DNA from: Gorsachius magnificus
Lineage: Eukaryota > Chordata > Aves > Pelecaniformes > Ardeidae
Assembly: GCA_034008185.1 (NCBI GenBank)
Contig: CM067084.1
Coordinates: 73,560,255 to 73,624,254 of the forward strand
DNA: 64,000 nucleotides
Direction: 5' to 3'
The position numbers and the translations under genes were made by a program. Each line of letters begins with the position of its first letter. The first letter of the stretch is position 1. This document shows, piece by piece, positions 1 to 55,501 of the stretch. The notes under the pieces are model-generated. The model saw nothing but the letters and a program-made list of their open reading frames with translations. It was not told the origin of the DNA and did not search any database.

Positions 1-1029
1 GGCTAGGTCTCATCAAACGCCTCTCTTGGCACCTGCGGAGAGCACTCTGGATGCACGGGAGGAGAAAGGACCGCAGGGTCTGGAGGAGCTGCAGCTCCAG
101 CAGTCCTGGCTGACGGCTCTTCCCAGAGGGCTGAAAGGTCCCAGTGGGCATGGAGGAGGGCTGTTCTCACAAGCCATGGCTTGGAGCTCTGTGAAAGCTC
201 CTCCGCTGGCCCATATCCCTTTGTGCCAGGCTGCAGCCCAAAAATCTGCCAAAGCAGATGCCAGCTGAAGCGAGTATTAATTAGAAAAAGTAGATTAAAA
301 TGAAGCGTAATGAAAAGCCTGCCCACCCCGCGACAACGGCCCCTTAACCAGCACTTCTGATACCCACGTCCAAGGGTCGCAGGGCTCCTCAGGGAGGTCC
401 TGCCTGTCAGGGAGCTTGCTCAGAAAAGGGGTAAAAGAAACAGCCCCCGCAGGAACATGGGCGTATGCCAGGGCTGGTCTCACAGGTCAGTTGTTTACCA
501 TGCAACTCTGGTCACGCAACCAAAATTTGGACATATTTGCCTGGCCATATTGCATCACAGTGACAAATTTGTGCTCTTCTGTTAAGATCACTTTTCCCCG
601 ATGATGCTTCCGCCAGAAACAAACAAACAGGATGGTGCAGATCTTGATAGTTGCTAATTATTTCCATGTCTATGCCCAGCCTAAAAGTAATTTTTCCTGA
701 CAGTCCTGATCTCAGTCTAGACTCAAAGTTAATCTAGGTCAGTTACTTCTTGTGCTTTAGCGTAAGCACTACACAGAGCACACTTTGTTTCTCAGCAAGA
801 TCCTTTGCTGGGATCAGCAAGGGCTAAGATGCCAGGTGAAAAATAAATGGTTCCACAGAGCAAGAGTAAGTGGGAGTAGGAAAGCAAGTTACTGAATTAT
901 TTCATTAAAAGCTGCTGTTATTCTCCACACCTTCCACAGTAAAGCTGAGATGTCAAGGTATTTACTATTATAGCTAGCCAAAGTTTTTTGTGTGCAGAGT
1001 ATGTAGGAGAAAAAAAACCCCTTCACAAA
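1..1029. other. Left flank, no supported gene
   Basis: The first 270 bases are GC-richer, with an open + strand frame from 26 to 268. Its translation has no recognised domain and codon use looks random. The rest is AT-rich and featureless. Confidence 0.5.
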
Positions 1030-1292
1030 ATCGCACAGAATAGCAAGGGTTGGAAGGGACATTGGGAAACCACCTGAGCAACCTGATCTAGTTAGTGGTG
1101 TCCCTGCTCACTGCAGGGGGGTTGGACTAGGTGACCTCTAGGGGTCCCTTCCAACCCAAACCATTCTATGATTCTATGATCTAGTCCAACCTGCTCAAGC
1201 AGGCTCACCCAGAGCAGGTTGCACAGGACATCATCCAGGCGGGTTTTGAGTATCTCCAGAGAAGGAGCCTCCACAACCTCCCTGGGCAGCCT
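1030..1292. mobile_element. CR1 LINE fragments, sense copy nested in an antisense copy
   Basis: Antisense CR1 3'-end sequence (1030-1061) is interrupted by a sense CR1 3' end at about 1062-1180 ending ATTCTATGATTCTATGAT. It then resumes in antisense at 1181-1292 (ctagtccaacctgctcaagc through cctccctgggcagcc). Confidence 0.85.
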
Positions 1293-1412
1293 GTTATTTA
1301 ATTTACCCTTTATTTACCAGAAGAGAACACCTGAGTTGGGAAGCCCTAGAGCAAACGACACCGGACACTTCACCTTCCTGTCTGAAAATAACTACCCTTT
1401 CTTGCCTTCTAG

Positions 1413-1564
1413 GTACGATCCTTGCTGTCTTTCTAATAATTCTGAGAAGAAGGCAAGACCATAGCAAGGATTCATTAAAATCTCTACTCCTGCCCCGAGG
1501 CTCAGGACGACACACGATGTACGGGGGGACGGAGCACACAGAACCAGTCTACGCTGGCTGGTAG
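1413..1564 (+). CDS. Candidate last exon of an unidentified single-pass membrane protein
   Basis: A good + strand acceptor (ctttcttgccttctag|GTACG) opens a phase-1 frame of 49 codons ending at TAG 1562-1564. The peptide begins with a hydrophobic run TILAVFLIIL, then RRR, then a polar tail of about 36 residues ending HTEPVYAGW. This is the pattern of a transmembrane end, a positive stop-transfer anchor and a short cytoplasmic tail with a tyrosine motif. An AATAAA at 1685 follows the stop by 120 bases. I do not recognise the protein; NELFA, the gene expected next to NSD2 in mammals, ends differently. No upstream exon was identified in 1-1400. A chance open frame remains possible. Confidence 0.35.
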
Positions 1565-1684
1565 TGCAGGACACGCTGTCAGCACCCTCTTCTTTTTGCC
1601 ATGGGGCAATTCGGATGTGCGCCTGTGGGGAAAATGTTTAACCATGAGCAACCCATTTCTGTATAGCTAAAGTAAGTGCGGAGA

Positions 1685-1690
1685 AATAAA
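1685..1690 (+). terminator. Poly(A) signal on + strand
   Basis: AATAAA is followed within 15-35 bases by a T/G-rich stretch (gagttttggctatttgtgct), the usual arrangement of a vertebrate polyadenylation site. It would end the transcript of the exon at 1413-1564, convergent with NSD2. Confidence 0.45.
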
Positions 1691-4600
1691 ACTCAGACTT
1701 TGAGTTTTGGCTATTTGTGCTCACCAACCCAGCTGCCTGCTGCGTACTAGAACGGATTGGTGGGAAAAGGCTCCTTCCTTCAATTCCTGGCTTCATTCAC
1801 CAGTAAATGATTCTCTCCTTTCCTCAGGGAAAAAAAAAAAAAGCAAACAATTATGTCTCCCTCCATTTCAACAGTCAGCTGAAACTCAGTGGGGATTGAC
1901 TGCCCCAGGGACAGTTCCCTGTTCCTGTGATACAATGATCATTTCCACCTGAGCAGGAACTAACACAAATATGCTTCCTTTTAAGAATATACAATTATTT
2001 TCTTTTTGCCATTCTGAAAACTTCACTGTTTCTTTAAGCAAGGCTAAGTCAAGGGAAGGCAGCCCAAAGCTTTCCCCTTCTTCTCAGCTGCGGGAAAACA
2101 CGTGCAACTGAAATAATGGTGGATTGCTGGGCAAATCCGTCCCTTCTGCTTCCTGCTGTCAGATGGTGCTTTGTTCTAAAGCTACAAAAGCAACTCAAAA
2201 CTTTCATCAGATCTTGCAGGAGTTGTTTCTTTCTCCACCAAGCTGCACCAGTAAGACATGAAACTGTGTGCAATCCTCCGGAGCCAAGTAGAGCCGCATG
2301 CTGCAGCTTTGGAGCACGTTTTTGCATGCCTAGGAGATGTGCCTGTACTAAACCCATTGCTTAAATGCCCGTGCAAAGTTCTGGCCCTGATCCCTGATGC
2401 TTGGTTCATTCTCCACCCGTGAGAGCAGCACGTGTGGTTTGTACCTGTTTTCCCTGCACGGAGCTGTGGCACTCCAAGCTTTCTCCTGTGTGGCCGCCCC
2501 AGTTCAACCATCTGGTTAAACTGATGTGATCTGTGTTTTACAGGGATGATTTCAAACAGTGCAGGTGTTTGTGGGGCTGGTTAACTCTTCTCTTTTTAAA
2601 ACTGTTGTTTGCTATCATTCCCTTATCATCTTCTTTCTCACAGTCATGTTTAGCTTTCTGCACCTTATCCTCGTGGCCGTTTTGAGGTCTTGCCAGCATA
2701 CCAGGCACTCAGAGACCCCCACCAACTGTAACGGAGCCAGCTTCGACCGCTCCACGAAATCAGTACCTGGGGTCTCTTAACCTTCCCACCTTGTTGCCTC
2801 CAAGTCTCCTACAGCAAAATTCATGCACGCAGGAGGTGCGCTGCATAGCCCCAGACAGACCAGCTGGCTGCGACCCTTCATCACAGGGCTGTGCTTCACC
2901 AGGCTCTACGAGCACAAGTAAAAATAGTCCCTGCTATTAAAAGATGTGTGCTTCTAAATGAATGTGCACTGTGGTGGAAGCAGGTGTTACTTCTCACGTT
3001 TGCCTCACAGCAGCAGAGTCAGCTGAAGCCACCCAGCTGGTGGGGGGTTAAGTGCTTACTGCCCTCAGCTGCTGCTTCTCCTCTCCCCAGGGGAGGTGTT
3101 ACTGTGTTTAAAAAAAAAAAAAAAAAATATCTCTGATCCCTCTCAGCTCTGTCAGATGAATAAATGGATGGGAAGAGAGGTACATCATCCTTTGTGGGCG
3201 GATTGCCTGGAGAAGGTGTGGATGCCCCCTCCCTGGAAGGGTTCAAGGTCAGGCTGGATGGTTGCTACCTGATGTAGTGGGAGAGGTCCCTGCCCATGGT
3301 GGGGGGGTTGGACTAGATGATCTTGAAAGGTCCCTTCCAACCCAAACCATGCTGTGATTCCAATCTGGGTCAGCAGTAAGATGGTTGGTACCTCCAACCA
3401 GATCCAAAATCCGCTGTGTGGCACGGGCAGAGCTCCCCCCATCCTCCCCACCACCTTCTCTCACGCTGTCGATTTAGTAGACAGGCATTAAGTTTCTCAA
3501 CTTGCAAAAACTGTGGCTTTTCACATCACAAGAACAGCAAAAGGACACAATCCTGACGGACAGCACCAGAGGATCTGGGCAGAATGGTAACCCATTGCTA
3601 CCAAAGCAATTTTCAGAAACGCTCTTAAAAACCAATGTCACTGCTGTCAGACAGGGGAGATTCCACCTATGAAGTCAAACCAGACCCAGACTAAAACCTG
3701 TCTGAAGAAGCAAAACGCAGTCAAATTCAGACCTGACCAAGCAGGAACAGCCCCAGTGACAGCTAAAAGAACCCAAGGAACCAGAACTGGCAGGACTGTG
3801 TGACTCCAGCTCCAAGTCGTTAAAGCCTGTAAAATTACGAGCAACAGAAAACAGCACTGTAACAGGAAAAACTGTGCTGCAAAAAAAAAAAAAAGTCAAT
3901 ATTTTTGTGATAAGCAACACTGTGAAAACCAGCCCAATCATTATCACCTCCACATAAGCCTAAAGCATTATTCCCAGAGTCTCTTAGGAAGTCTTGGAGT
4001 GTAAATTTTCACTATGAAAGAACAACATCCAGTTCCCTCGCTGCCCAACCACGCTTGCCCAGTATGTATCGCTTCACTGTCTCTCTTTAAAGAAAAAAAA
4101 AAAAACTGGTGCAAAAATAATTATATAGATCTGTTTTACAAAAAAAGAATTAGCAACTTCTTAAATAACTAGGAATAAATTTTAATATTTAATAAGACAC
4201 TGAAGTTTCTCAAGCAGTCAGACATGGAATAATGTGACTCAACAATGTGGAAAAAATCCCATTAACACGTCCTTCCAGATATTTTGCTTTTCCAAGTAAT
4301 TAAAATGAAAAAAACCCCTAAAAACTGACCATGAACACACAGCTATTGAACAAAACAGACATTTAATTTGATTATTCCTCCTAGATTGTATGAAAATACA
4401 TCTAACATATTCAATTGAAAATTGTTTCCATGCTTGCTCATGTGATAAAAGAACAACAAATTCTGAATTTGGCTATTGTGTACCAGCTTTGATGAGTTTG
4501 CTGGAAAAGGAAAGACATCTTTCTACTCCGATGGGCAAGACGCTAAGTACATAATTTAATGCCACATAGTATGTCATGCTTAGATGGTATTTAGGTGAAT

Positions 4601-5149
4601 TTCTAACAGAAAATTTTGCTGAATGCTAAAAAGTATTGAGTTGCATCATGAGAAAGCTTAATTTTTCCAAGATTGTTTTCCCTTGTATTTGAACAGTGGG
4701 AGAAGGAAAATGGTGAAACAACTTTTCTTTTGTCATCTTAAGGAAACTTCAGCCTATTTTCCCAGTGCTGCAGAGTACGGTACAGAATCCTTCATTAAAA
4801 GACACCCAAACCCATATTTCCTGAATCAGAAACTAAAATTCTACCAGACAGCAACCTGAACGGCTTAGCTGAGCTCATGGGGTTACATGGTCAGTACATA
4901 TTAAGGGAGAACATGATCCACATTTCTTTCCAAGATCAATTTACAAAGTATGTGATCAGCAGAAGGAATGAATTCCTAGCGACTCAAAAGCAAACTCCTC
5001 GTTTGCCGCCGCAGTGACGCAAGCCTTTGTTGGCCCCAAGAGTCGGACAGTAAAGAGCAGAGAAGAGGTAGAAGGAAGCAGAAAGTCAAACAGCCACTTG
5101 CTAAGATCTGTTTGTGTAAATTTAGCATTACGAAAAGAGGGCTGAGAGG
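1691..5149. other. Intergenic sequence between convergent transcripts
   Basis: Apart from the CR1 at 3195-3365 and homopolymers (for example A17 near 3110), I see no exon, RNA gene or conserved motif. Open frames here are short, without domains. Confidence 0.5.
3195..3365 (+). mobile_element. CR1 LINE 3' fragment
   Basis: A sense CR1 3' end: 'gcctggagaaggtgtggatg', 'ggttggactagatgatcttg', 'cccttccaacccaaacc'. The terminal octamer tail is degraded. Confidence 0.88.
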
Positions 5150-5171
5150 GATTGCTTTGAACGCCAAAGTC

Positions 5172-5177
5172 TTTATT
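5172..5177 (-). terminator. Candidate distal poly(A) signal of NSD2
   Basis: A single AATAAA on the minus strand, 2.5 kb after the stop codon. No strong GU-rich element is evident just beyond it, so the assignment is tentative. Confidence 0.35.
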
Positions 5178-6863
5178 TACCCACAGACAGATACAAAATG
5201 GGTGGCTGTCCTGCATCCTGCCGTACTAAATGTGCTTGTGAGCCCACCTGAGAGGCAGGCAGGGAGCTGGAGGCTCCGCGACCGATCTTAAAATGGATGG
5301 TGTTACTGCAGCAGTGCCGATCAGTAACTATGCGAGGTGGTGGCCTCTGGAAGCGGGTATCTGCCTCTTAGGACCTGGGGCATAACTGTTCCAGGGTGCC
5401 AGAGCTGTTACGCCTATATATGAAGAGGAAAAAGCAACGAAACAACTAAAAAAATTAACAAATTATAAAAGCAATGGAATGTAAAGGTAGAATTTTATAA
5501 TAACTTATTTAAAGGTATTCTTATAAAGCGTTCCTTACATGGTATAGTATTCAAAGATTGGTCCCAATGACATCAAATTCCTTCATTTTGTTTAAAAGTG
5601 ACGAGGAAAATCCTTCTGCTTTACTACCTGATCTCACTTCCCTCCCCTCAAACCCCAATATTAGAGAAACATACACAAGACCATTTTTTGGTTTTGATCT
5701 TAGGTACAGGCCTATGCTTCAGTCCTCTAGCAGAGGGAAAATTTCTCCGCAAATCAATTAAGAAATCTTGATTTTTCCCTCGAGTGCAAGGCTTGGCATA
5801 CCGCTTTAAAAAATGCAGACATGTAACACTTCCCCCTATTTTGAACTGTGCTAGTTTTTCAAAATTATTTGAAAAAAAATTAACCTTCCAGCAGTGTTTC
5901 TAAAAATTGATCAAAAGAACAAAGCACTTTCGTCCCAAAATAGAAACGAAAGAGTTCAGGATAGGGCAATGTTACATTTAAAACCTCTTTCAATTAATAT
6001 CTTCTAAGAAACCCGAAGTTTTTACCTGTTGGGAACAAATGGGGATTTTTGATAATTCCAAAAACTAAATCTGCAATCAAATCCCGAAGAAATAGTTTGG
6101 AAAACAAACATACACTTTCATGATATAGCAAGGCTTCGTTTTCAAAAGGGCTACACAGACTTTCTGCACTATTAAAGGCAACCTAAGCTAGGACATACAC
6201 AAATTACTAAATGGACATGAAGGCGCACATTGTGTTTACATAGGCTAGGTAACAACGGCACAAGTCAAAACTTACTTGTAACACTGCCTAATCACACACC
6301 AATGACATGCACTGGGAAGAAAACAGGTAAAGACCTTTTTCTTTACCGTTTTTTCCTAGTTCTAATATTAATTTCCATCGATACTAAATCTTGTATGTTT
6401 ATCTCACTGCAAGTGTGAGAACCTAACGGGAGTGAAGAATTCAAAACAGCTTTGCTGGCACAACCCAGTGGCAATAAGATAGTTGAGAGCAAAGCTCCTA
6501 AAAAAGGAAAGAATGATTTCAAACAGTCTGCCAAGTCAAGTAGCCAGTTTTATAAAAACTTTAACAAAAGGAACAGGGCCAGGCTAAATTTCACATTAAA
6601 ATTGTTCCTTACATGCTTCTTCCAAAATCTGTTTCAATTTTAATCGTTTTGAATTTAGTTTTTGCACTTTAGTCAAGTTTCACCTTTTCTTTCATTCATG
6701 GGGTTTTTTTTGTTCCTTGTTGGGCATTTTTTGCATTATCACAAAGTTGTAACGCTTGGACTCCAAGCATTCTAAAGACATGTTTGCCTCTGCATTTTAC
6801 CTGACATTAAAAAAAAAAAAAAAAAAAATCAAGTAATATTTTCAAATAATAGGTTTTGTAAGA

Positions 6864-6875
6864 TTTATTTTTATT
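6864..6875 (-). terminator. Tandem AATAAA poly(A) signals, NSD2 3' UTR
   Basis: Two AATAAA hexamers lie back to back on the minus strand about 820 bases after the stop. A U-rich region follows in sense direction. This is a candidate proximal polyadenylation site. Confidence 0.45.
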
Positions 6876-7689
6876 AAGACACAAAAATCCTAGAGTAGTG
6901 GGCCTAGATTGCAAGACAATATCCCTTTAAATCCAGACTTGTACAGCTCTGCAAGATCAAGTCAATTCTATTTCGCTGGAATGAAATACAGGAAAAAACA
7001 GTAGAGAAAAAAATCTCTTAAAATGTAAAATTTCCCCTCTCTCGTACAGGGTGTGCCTTTCCCACCACGCACTATATTTCTTGGTGGAAGGATATTTAAA
7101 AATGTGTTTGTTAAAGAATCATTGGAGAGCTATTTTATAAGAGCACAAATTGTTATGGGTGTGGTTATAGCGAGATACGCACCTGGGTCATGAATGGCAT
7201 TCAAGCACTTGCTCAAAAACACACAAGGCAAGCAAATCTCATTGGGACCACAGACCAAGCCATTTCTTACTTAAAAGGACTTGTGAGCTAATAACTTCTT
7301 TCAAGGATATACTATTTTTAACATCTGTTGGTTGACAAATACTATCTCAAAAACCTATGTTTACGCCTACCTGGTTTGATTTTAACCTACCTCCAACCTG
7401 AAAGTATTTTGGAGGGAACCTTTTACATTCGTAACAATTCAAGTGTAACTGTAATGCTGAGTAATAAGTTTGGTTTGTCCTGAAATTTTCTGAACTATGC
7501 AGTTCGTTATCAGTGCAGAAGCAGCAGAAAACTGCTGTGGTTGGCTCAGTGGATTTATAAAAACAAAACAAAACAAAACAACCCCCCCCATGTAACCTTT
7601 ACAGAATATATGTAAAATTGTGTCCTTCCCTGGTCATATTCACAACTTATCTACAAGATAGTGTTGGCAGTAGAAACTGCAGTCCATGA

Positions 7690-51651
<43,962 letters not shown>

Positions 51652-51663
51652 CTTAAAAGATAT

Positions 51664-51677
51664 AAAAAAAAAAAAGA

Positions 51678-51708
<31 letters not shown>

Positions 51709-51719
51709 AAAAAGAAAAA
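51664..51719 (+). repeat. A-rich tract with spaced G (polypyrimidine on NSD2 sense strand)
   Basis: About 56 bases made only of A runs of roughly 9-13 separated by single G. On the minus strand this is T/C and ends 13 bases before the PWWP1 exon acceptor, so it acts as, or extends, the polypyrimidine tract. It is prone to length change and to assembly error. Confidence 0.95.
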
Positions 51720-54408
51720 CTATCACCTTATTTCTTCGGATATGCACTAGGATTACTAAATAGCACACAAAAATAAACAGCAATCTACAATTTGTATTCT
51801 GTTTAAACATTTTCATTATATATAAAAACAGAGTGGTAACTGAAGGAGGGAAATAAATAGTTCAGCAGAATAAAGAAGATTGTATGTTTGCTAACATACA
51901 ATAATTGTATTTCATGTGTAATAAAAAACTTTAAGTCATAATTTTTGTTCTCATGGCAAAAAAATTCCAATTCCATCTACGTTTTTGGTTTTAGTTAGAA
52001 ATGTTGGCAAATAAGCTATGGCTTGCCTCTATCTTTTTGAGTAACTGCTAAGGGACCATCAAGAAGGCTTACTTTAATTTCAAACACATTAATTGAGCAC
52101 TGGATGTAGATGTGGAAGAGCCAACCTCCCTCTGTATTGATTATTAATCAGGTTAAGAGCTATACACACAGATGTGTTCTTATATTTAAAAAAATAAAAA
52201 TATTCCCAAACTAAATTGACTGAAATACTGTCTTCATGTCTGAAAAGAAAATACATAAATGACCAGTTAAAACCCCCCCAAACTGCATCTTTCAGCTGTC
52301 TTTTTTCATGCGGAGAATTTCTGACATGAACCCTTCCCCACACCCTTCTGCAAGATTTTTTTTCTGTTCCAGTTCTAGCAGTAAAAGTTTGTGAGTGCTC
52401 AGCTGGTGTTCTAAAGCTATTTTAGCTATTGGAAAACAATTACAGAACTATTTCCACTTCAAGGGATAGATTTAACTACAAGAGAGTTTTGTGTTCCCCT
52501 ATGATAGACACACATTTTTTACTGCATCATAACAAAGTTCAGCAACACAGACTTTTATTCACCAGCTAAAACAATTTCATGAAGTTAGTTACATTGTCTT
52601 TTTGGCTTCATCTGTTCTATTTGATATAAATAATGAACACCTTTATCTAGGTAAGCACTAACTCTGGATGTAAGAAAGCACAGAACATGTCTCATTACAG
52701 ATATCTAAAAAAAAAAAAATCACATATTTTTAATTTACTATTTCATTTTTCTAGTACTAAATTTATGTGCAACATGTTGCACCATTCATCTTGCGTAGTT
52801 CCAGCTTAACATACAGAAAGCAGACTGGAGCTTTCAGTGGATTTAATGTTAGAGCTGGAGCAAAATTCTGTTTTAATTAATTAAAAGTTGCAAGAGGAAA
52901 GAACGAACACTGTTAAGAAACCAGAAATCTAGAATGCAGAAACAAGTATTTGGAGCATTATGTTGAATCAGAGCAGATCATGTTACCTTGAACAGATTTT
53001 TAAATCCAGAGAATACTACCATGACTAATTACACATTATTTTCCAAACACAAACAACAAAAATGTTTGACGTGCTGCAACAGGACAGAGATTTTTTTTTT
53101 TGCAACTTGAACATAGAGGTACATCCAATCAAAACACCTAAAGCTTATGAATTCAGTAATTCCTTTCCTCAAAGCTTTTAAAGCTATGCCTGGTAAACAC
53201 ACATGATGCTATGTCATCTGATTGTTAGGGACAGTTACTCATCCGGTGATTCAGCTTTTCTGATGAATTCAGACTTGGTTCATGTGCCTCCAGCTAGAGC
53301 CATGTTCCCATGTCTCAAGGCTTTTGGCTCTCTAAGGATTCTGTAAGACTGTCAGAAAACCCCTCCTGCTGAGCTTGCCTCAAGTCCAGCAGTCTCAATG
53401 GAGCTAAAAGATTCCAAGCAGATGTGAAAAATCAAATGCTCCTTTTAGCAGTTAAACATGACATGAAAAGTTATGCTTAAAAGCTAAAAATTAAGAAATA
53501 CAGATGCCGAGAACAGATGTGGAAAAACATTAATCCTAACATACACAAACTGACTTCAGCATTTAAACTAAATAGGCAGGATGAAAATATTTTTCAATGA
53601 GTTAACCTTTCAGAAATGTAAAAGTTACTCAGGATTCTGAATGTCACTTTTAATTTATGAGTCCCTGTATTTTTCAGAACGTGCAACTAAGCTGCAAAGA
53701 TTTACAACTACAATCTGAGAGGGAGCTGGCTGGAATAATGAAAAGGCTCTAGCAGCGCTTTTTATTGCAGCATAATCTAAAAGGAGTGGCAGTACAGAGG
53801 TAAATATCACATTTCAATATATCTACAAGAACTTCACAAATTTTAAATAAGCTGAGAATCCTTTTACTATACTGGATCATGATAAAAAACTTGAAAATGA
53901 CAGGCTCTGATAAAACCTGCAAGGTTTATATATATGGTGCTTTCTGTAGTCATGCTTTTATTGATAAAATGCACATACTTTAAAGAAATGGCAAAATACA
54001 GCACAGAATTCTATAGACATAATTTTTTTAAGAGCTCTCATACAAGATTATTTAAAAACCTACAGAAAATATCACCATGAACTCGCTCACTTCCATCTTA
54101 CTTTCCCACATAATTCCGGTTTAGTTTGATTTTCTCATTCTGGTAAATTACTCTGATCTATTTAATAGGTATCTCAACAGTGAACAGAGAGGTGAAATTC
54201 CTGGCATGCACTTCTGAGACAAGCAGCTGTTGGACATCAACAGTCTCTTCAATACTTCCTCTCAAAAACATTTTTGCAAACTGCCAGCATAGCATTAAAT
54301 GCCGAAGTATTTGAATTGTTTAAAAACATCAGAAAATGCTAGATAATGGAAGGCAGTCATATGCATAGATCTTACTTCAGTATCCAGGTTGGGTTATTTT
54401 CATTATTG

Positions 54409-54431
54409 ATGGGATGGGATGGGATGGGATG
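54409..54431 (+). repeat. (GGGAT)n short tandem repeat, G-quadruplex-like
   Basis: Four GGG runs at 54411, 54416, 54421 and 54426, each separated by AT, in NSD2 intron on the non-sense strand. The spacing fits a three-tier G-quadruplex. Confidence 0.85.
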
Positions 54432-55479
54432 AAGAGAGCATTTCTAAACTTGCCACCCAGTCCCCTGATGGCATCTATGTTCTCAGACAACAAGAGCTGG
54501 AGGTTCTTTATGAGACTCTTGTAGTCTTTGCAATTTTTAAGAATAGGAGACCACCATTCAAGTTACAAAGAGGTACAGAAAAAAAATAATTTGGCTTGCA
54601 GAAGACAGGGATGCACCAGAAGACCGGGAATACCTCCTCCTGCAATAGCTGATCAATTCTTTCCATAATGATACTTAAAAGCAAGTGAAATAAGATGGGA
54701 GACTCCTGGTTTTGAACACAACTGTAAAGCAAGGGAAGGTTACTCAAACCCAAACTATTTTAAAATACCTTCTCCTCCATTTTTGGCTCTTTGCATCTTT
54801 TTGATGACTTTTTATTTCTTGAAATTGTTCTCATTGCTAATTAGATCTCCTACCCATAAATGTCAACAAAGTAGAGCCTGTTGGGGTTTTTTTTCTACAG
54901 AGGAGCACGGAAGAGTCTTCGCTTGCCATCATTGCTAAATAAATCTGGACTGCTCTGTGTATGCCCCATTCCGTTACATTTTACTGCAGTTTTGACAGAA
55001 GTATACACACATAAGAGTCGCAGAATTTTCCCTCCCTCCCCTTCCTTAATTATAGGCAAGCTCTGCAGCCTGATGTAACTACCACCTCAATCACCTTCAC
55101 TCCAACCTTTAAAACAGTTATGCTAAGCAGAAGAAGGAAGCGGCTTGTGATCATATTTCTATTCTACTTTGGGAAGGAATTCCAGGGGTTTTTTTTTCCC
55201 CTTTCGAACACTAGACTGCAGAGAAGTTACATAAATAGGCAATCAAAGGCTGGGTGAGCAGGTGATGACCCCCACACAGACCAGTCAGTATGGCAGACAT
55301 CGAAATTCCCAACTTTCTGGACTAATGAAACACTTGCTCTGAAAGACAGCTAGATGGATTTTAAGTTTATTTTGTCCAGGGGGGGCGTGGAGTGTGGAAT
55401 GGAGTAATTCCCTTATTGCAGCTGAGTTTTTCTGTGAGAAATTATGGCTTGAAAAGTACCATTATCCTTAAAAACTCAC

Positions 55480-55501
55480 CTGGGCCAGCAGCTGCAACAG
55501 G
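55480..55501 (-). other. Candidate 22-base microexon in NSD2 upstream intron
   Basis: On the minus strand a long pyrimidine tract ending gttccttctcag is followed by 22 bases (CCTGTTGCAGCTGCTGGCCC plus AG) and a strong donor gtgagt. Both splice sites are close to consensus. The length is not a multiple of three. Joined to the PWWP1 exon it would read into TAA four codons after the junction, so inclusion would be expected to trigger decay or truncate the product. Confidence 0.35.

Larger units (their letters stand above)
5150..7689 (-). other. NSD2: NSD2 3' UTR (approximate extent)
   Basis: This is the AT-rich sequence downstream of the stop codon without a coding signature. In sense orientation, AATAAA poly(A) signals appear as TTTATT on the + strand at 6864-6869, 6870-6875 and 5172-5177. 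The first pair is followed by a U-rich stretch including a 20-base homopolymer (6809-6828) and may be a proximal site. The third would give a UTR of about 2.5 kb, close to the long human NSD2 UTR. The true end could lie further toward 4100. The region also holds an (AAAAC)n run at 7560-7580. Confidence 0.55.

Noticed and set aside
26..268. + strand open frame of 80 residues in the GC-richer left end
   Set aside because: No recognisable domain and no poly(A) or splice partner; could be part of a gene outside the window but nothing supports it.
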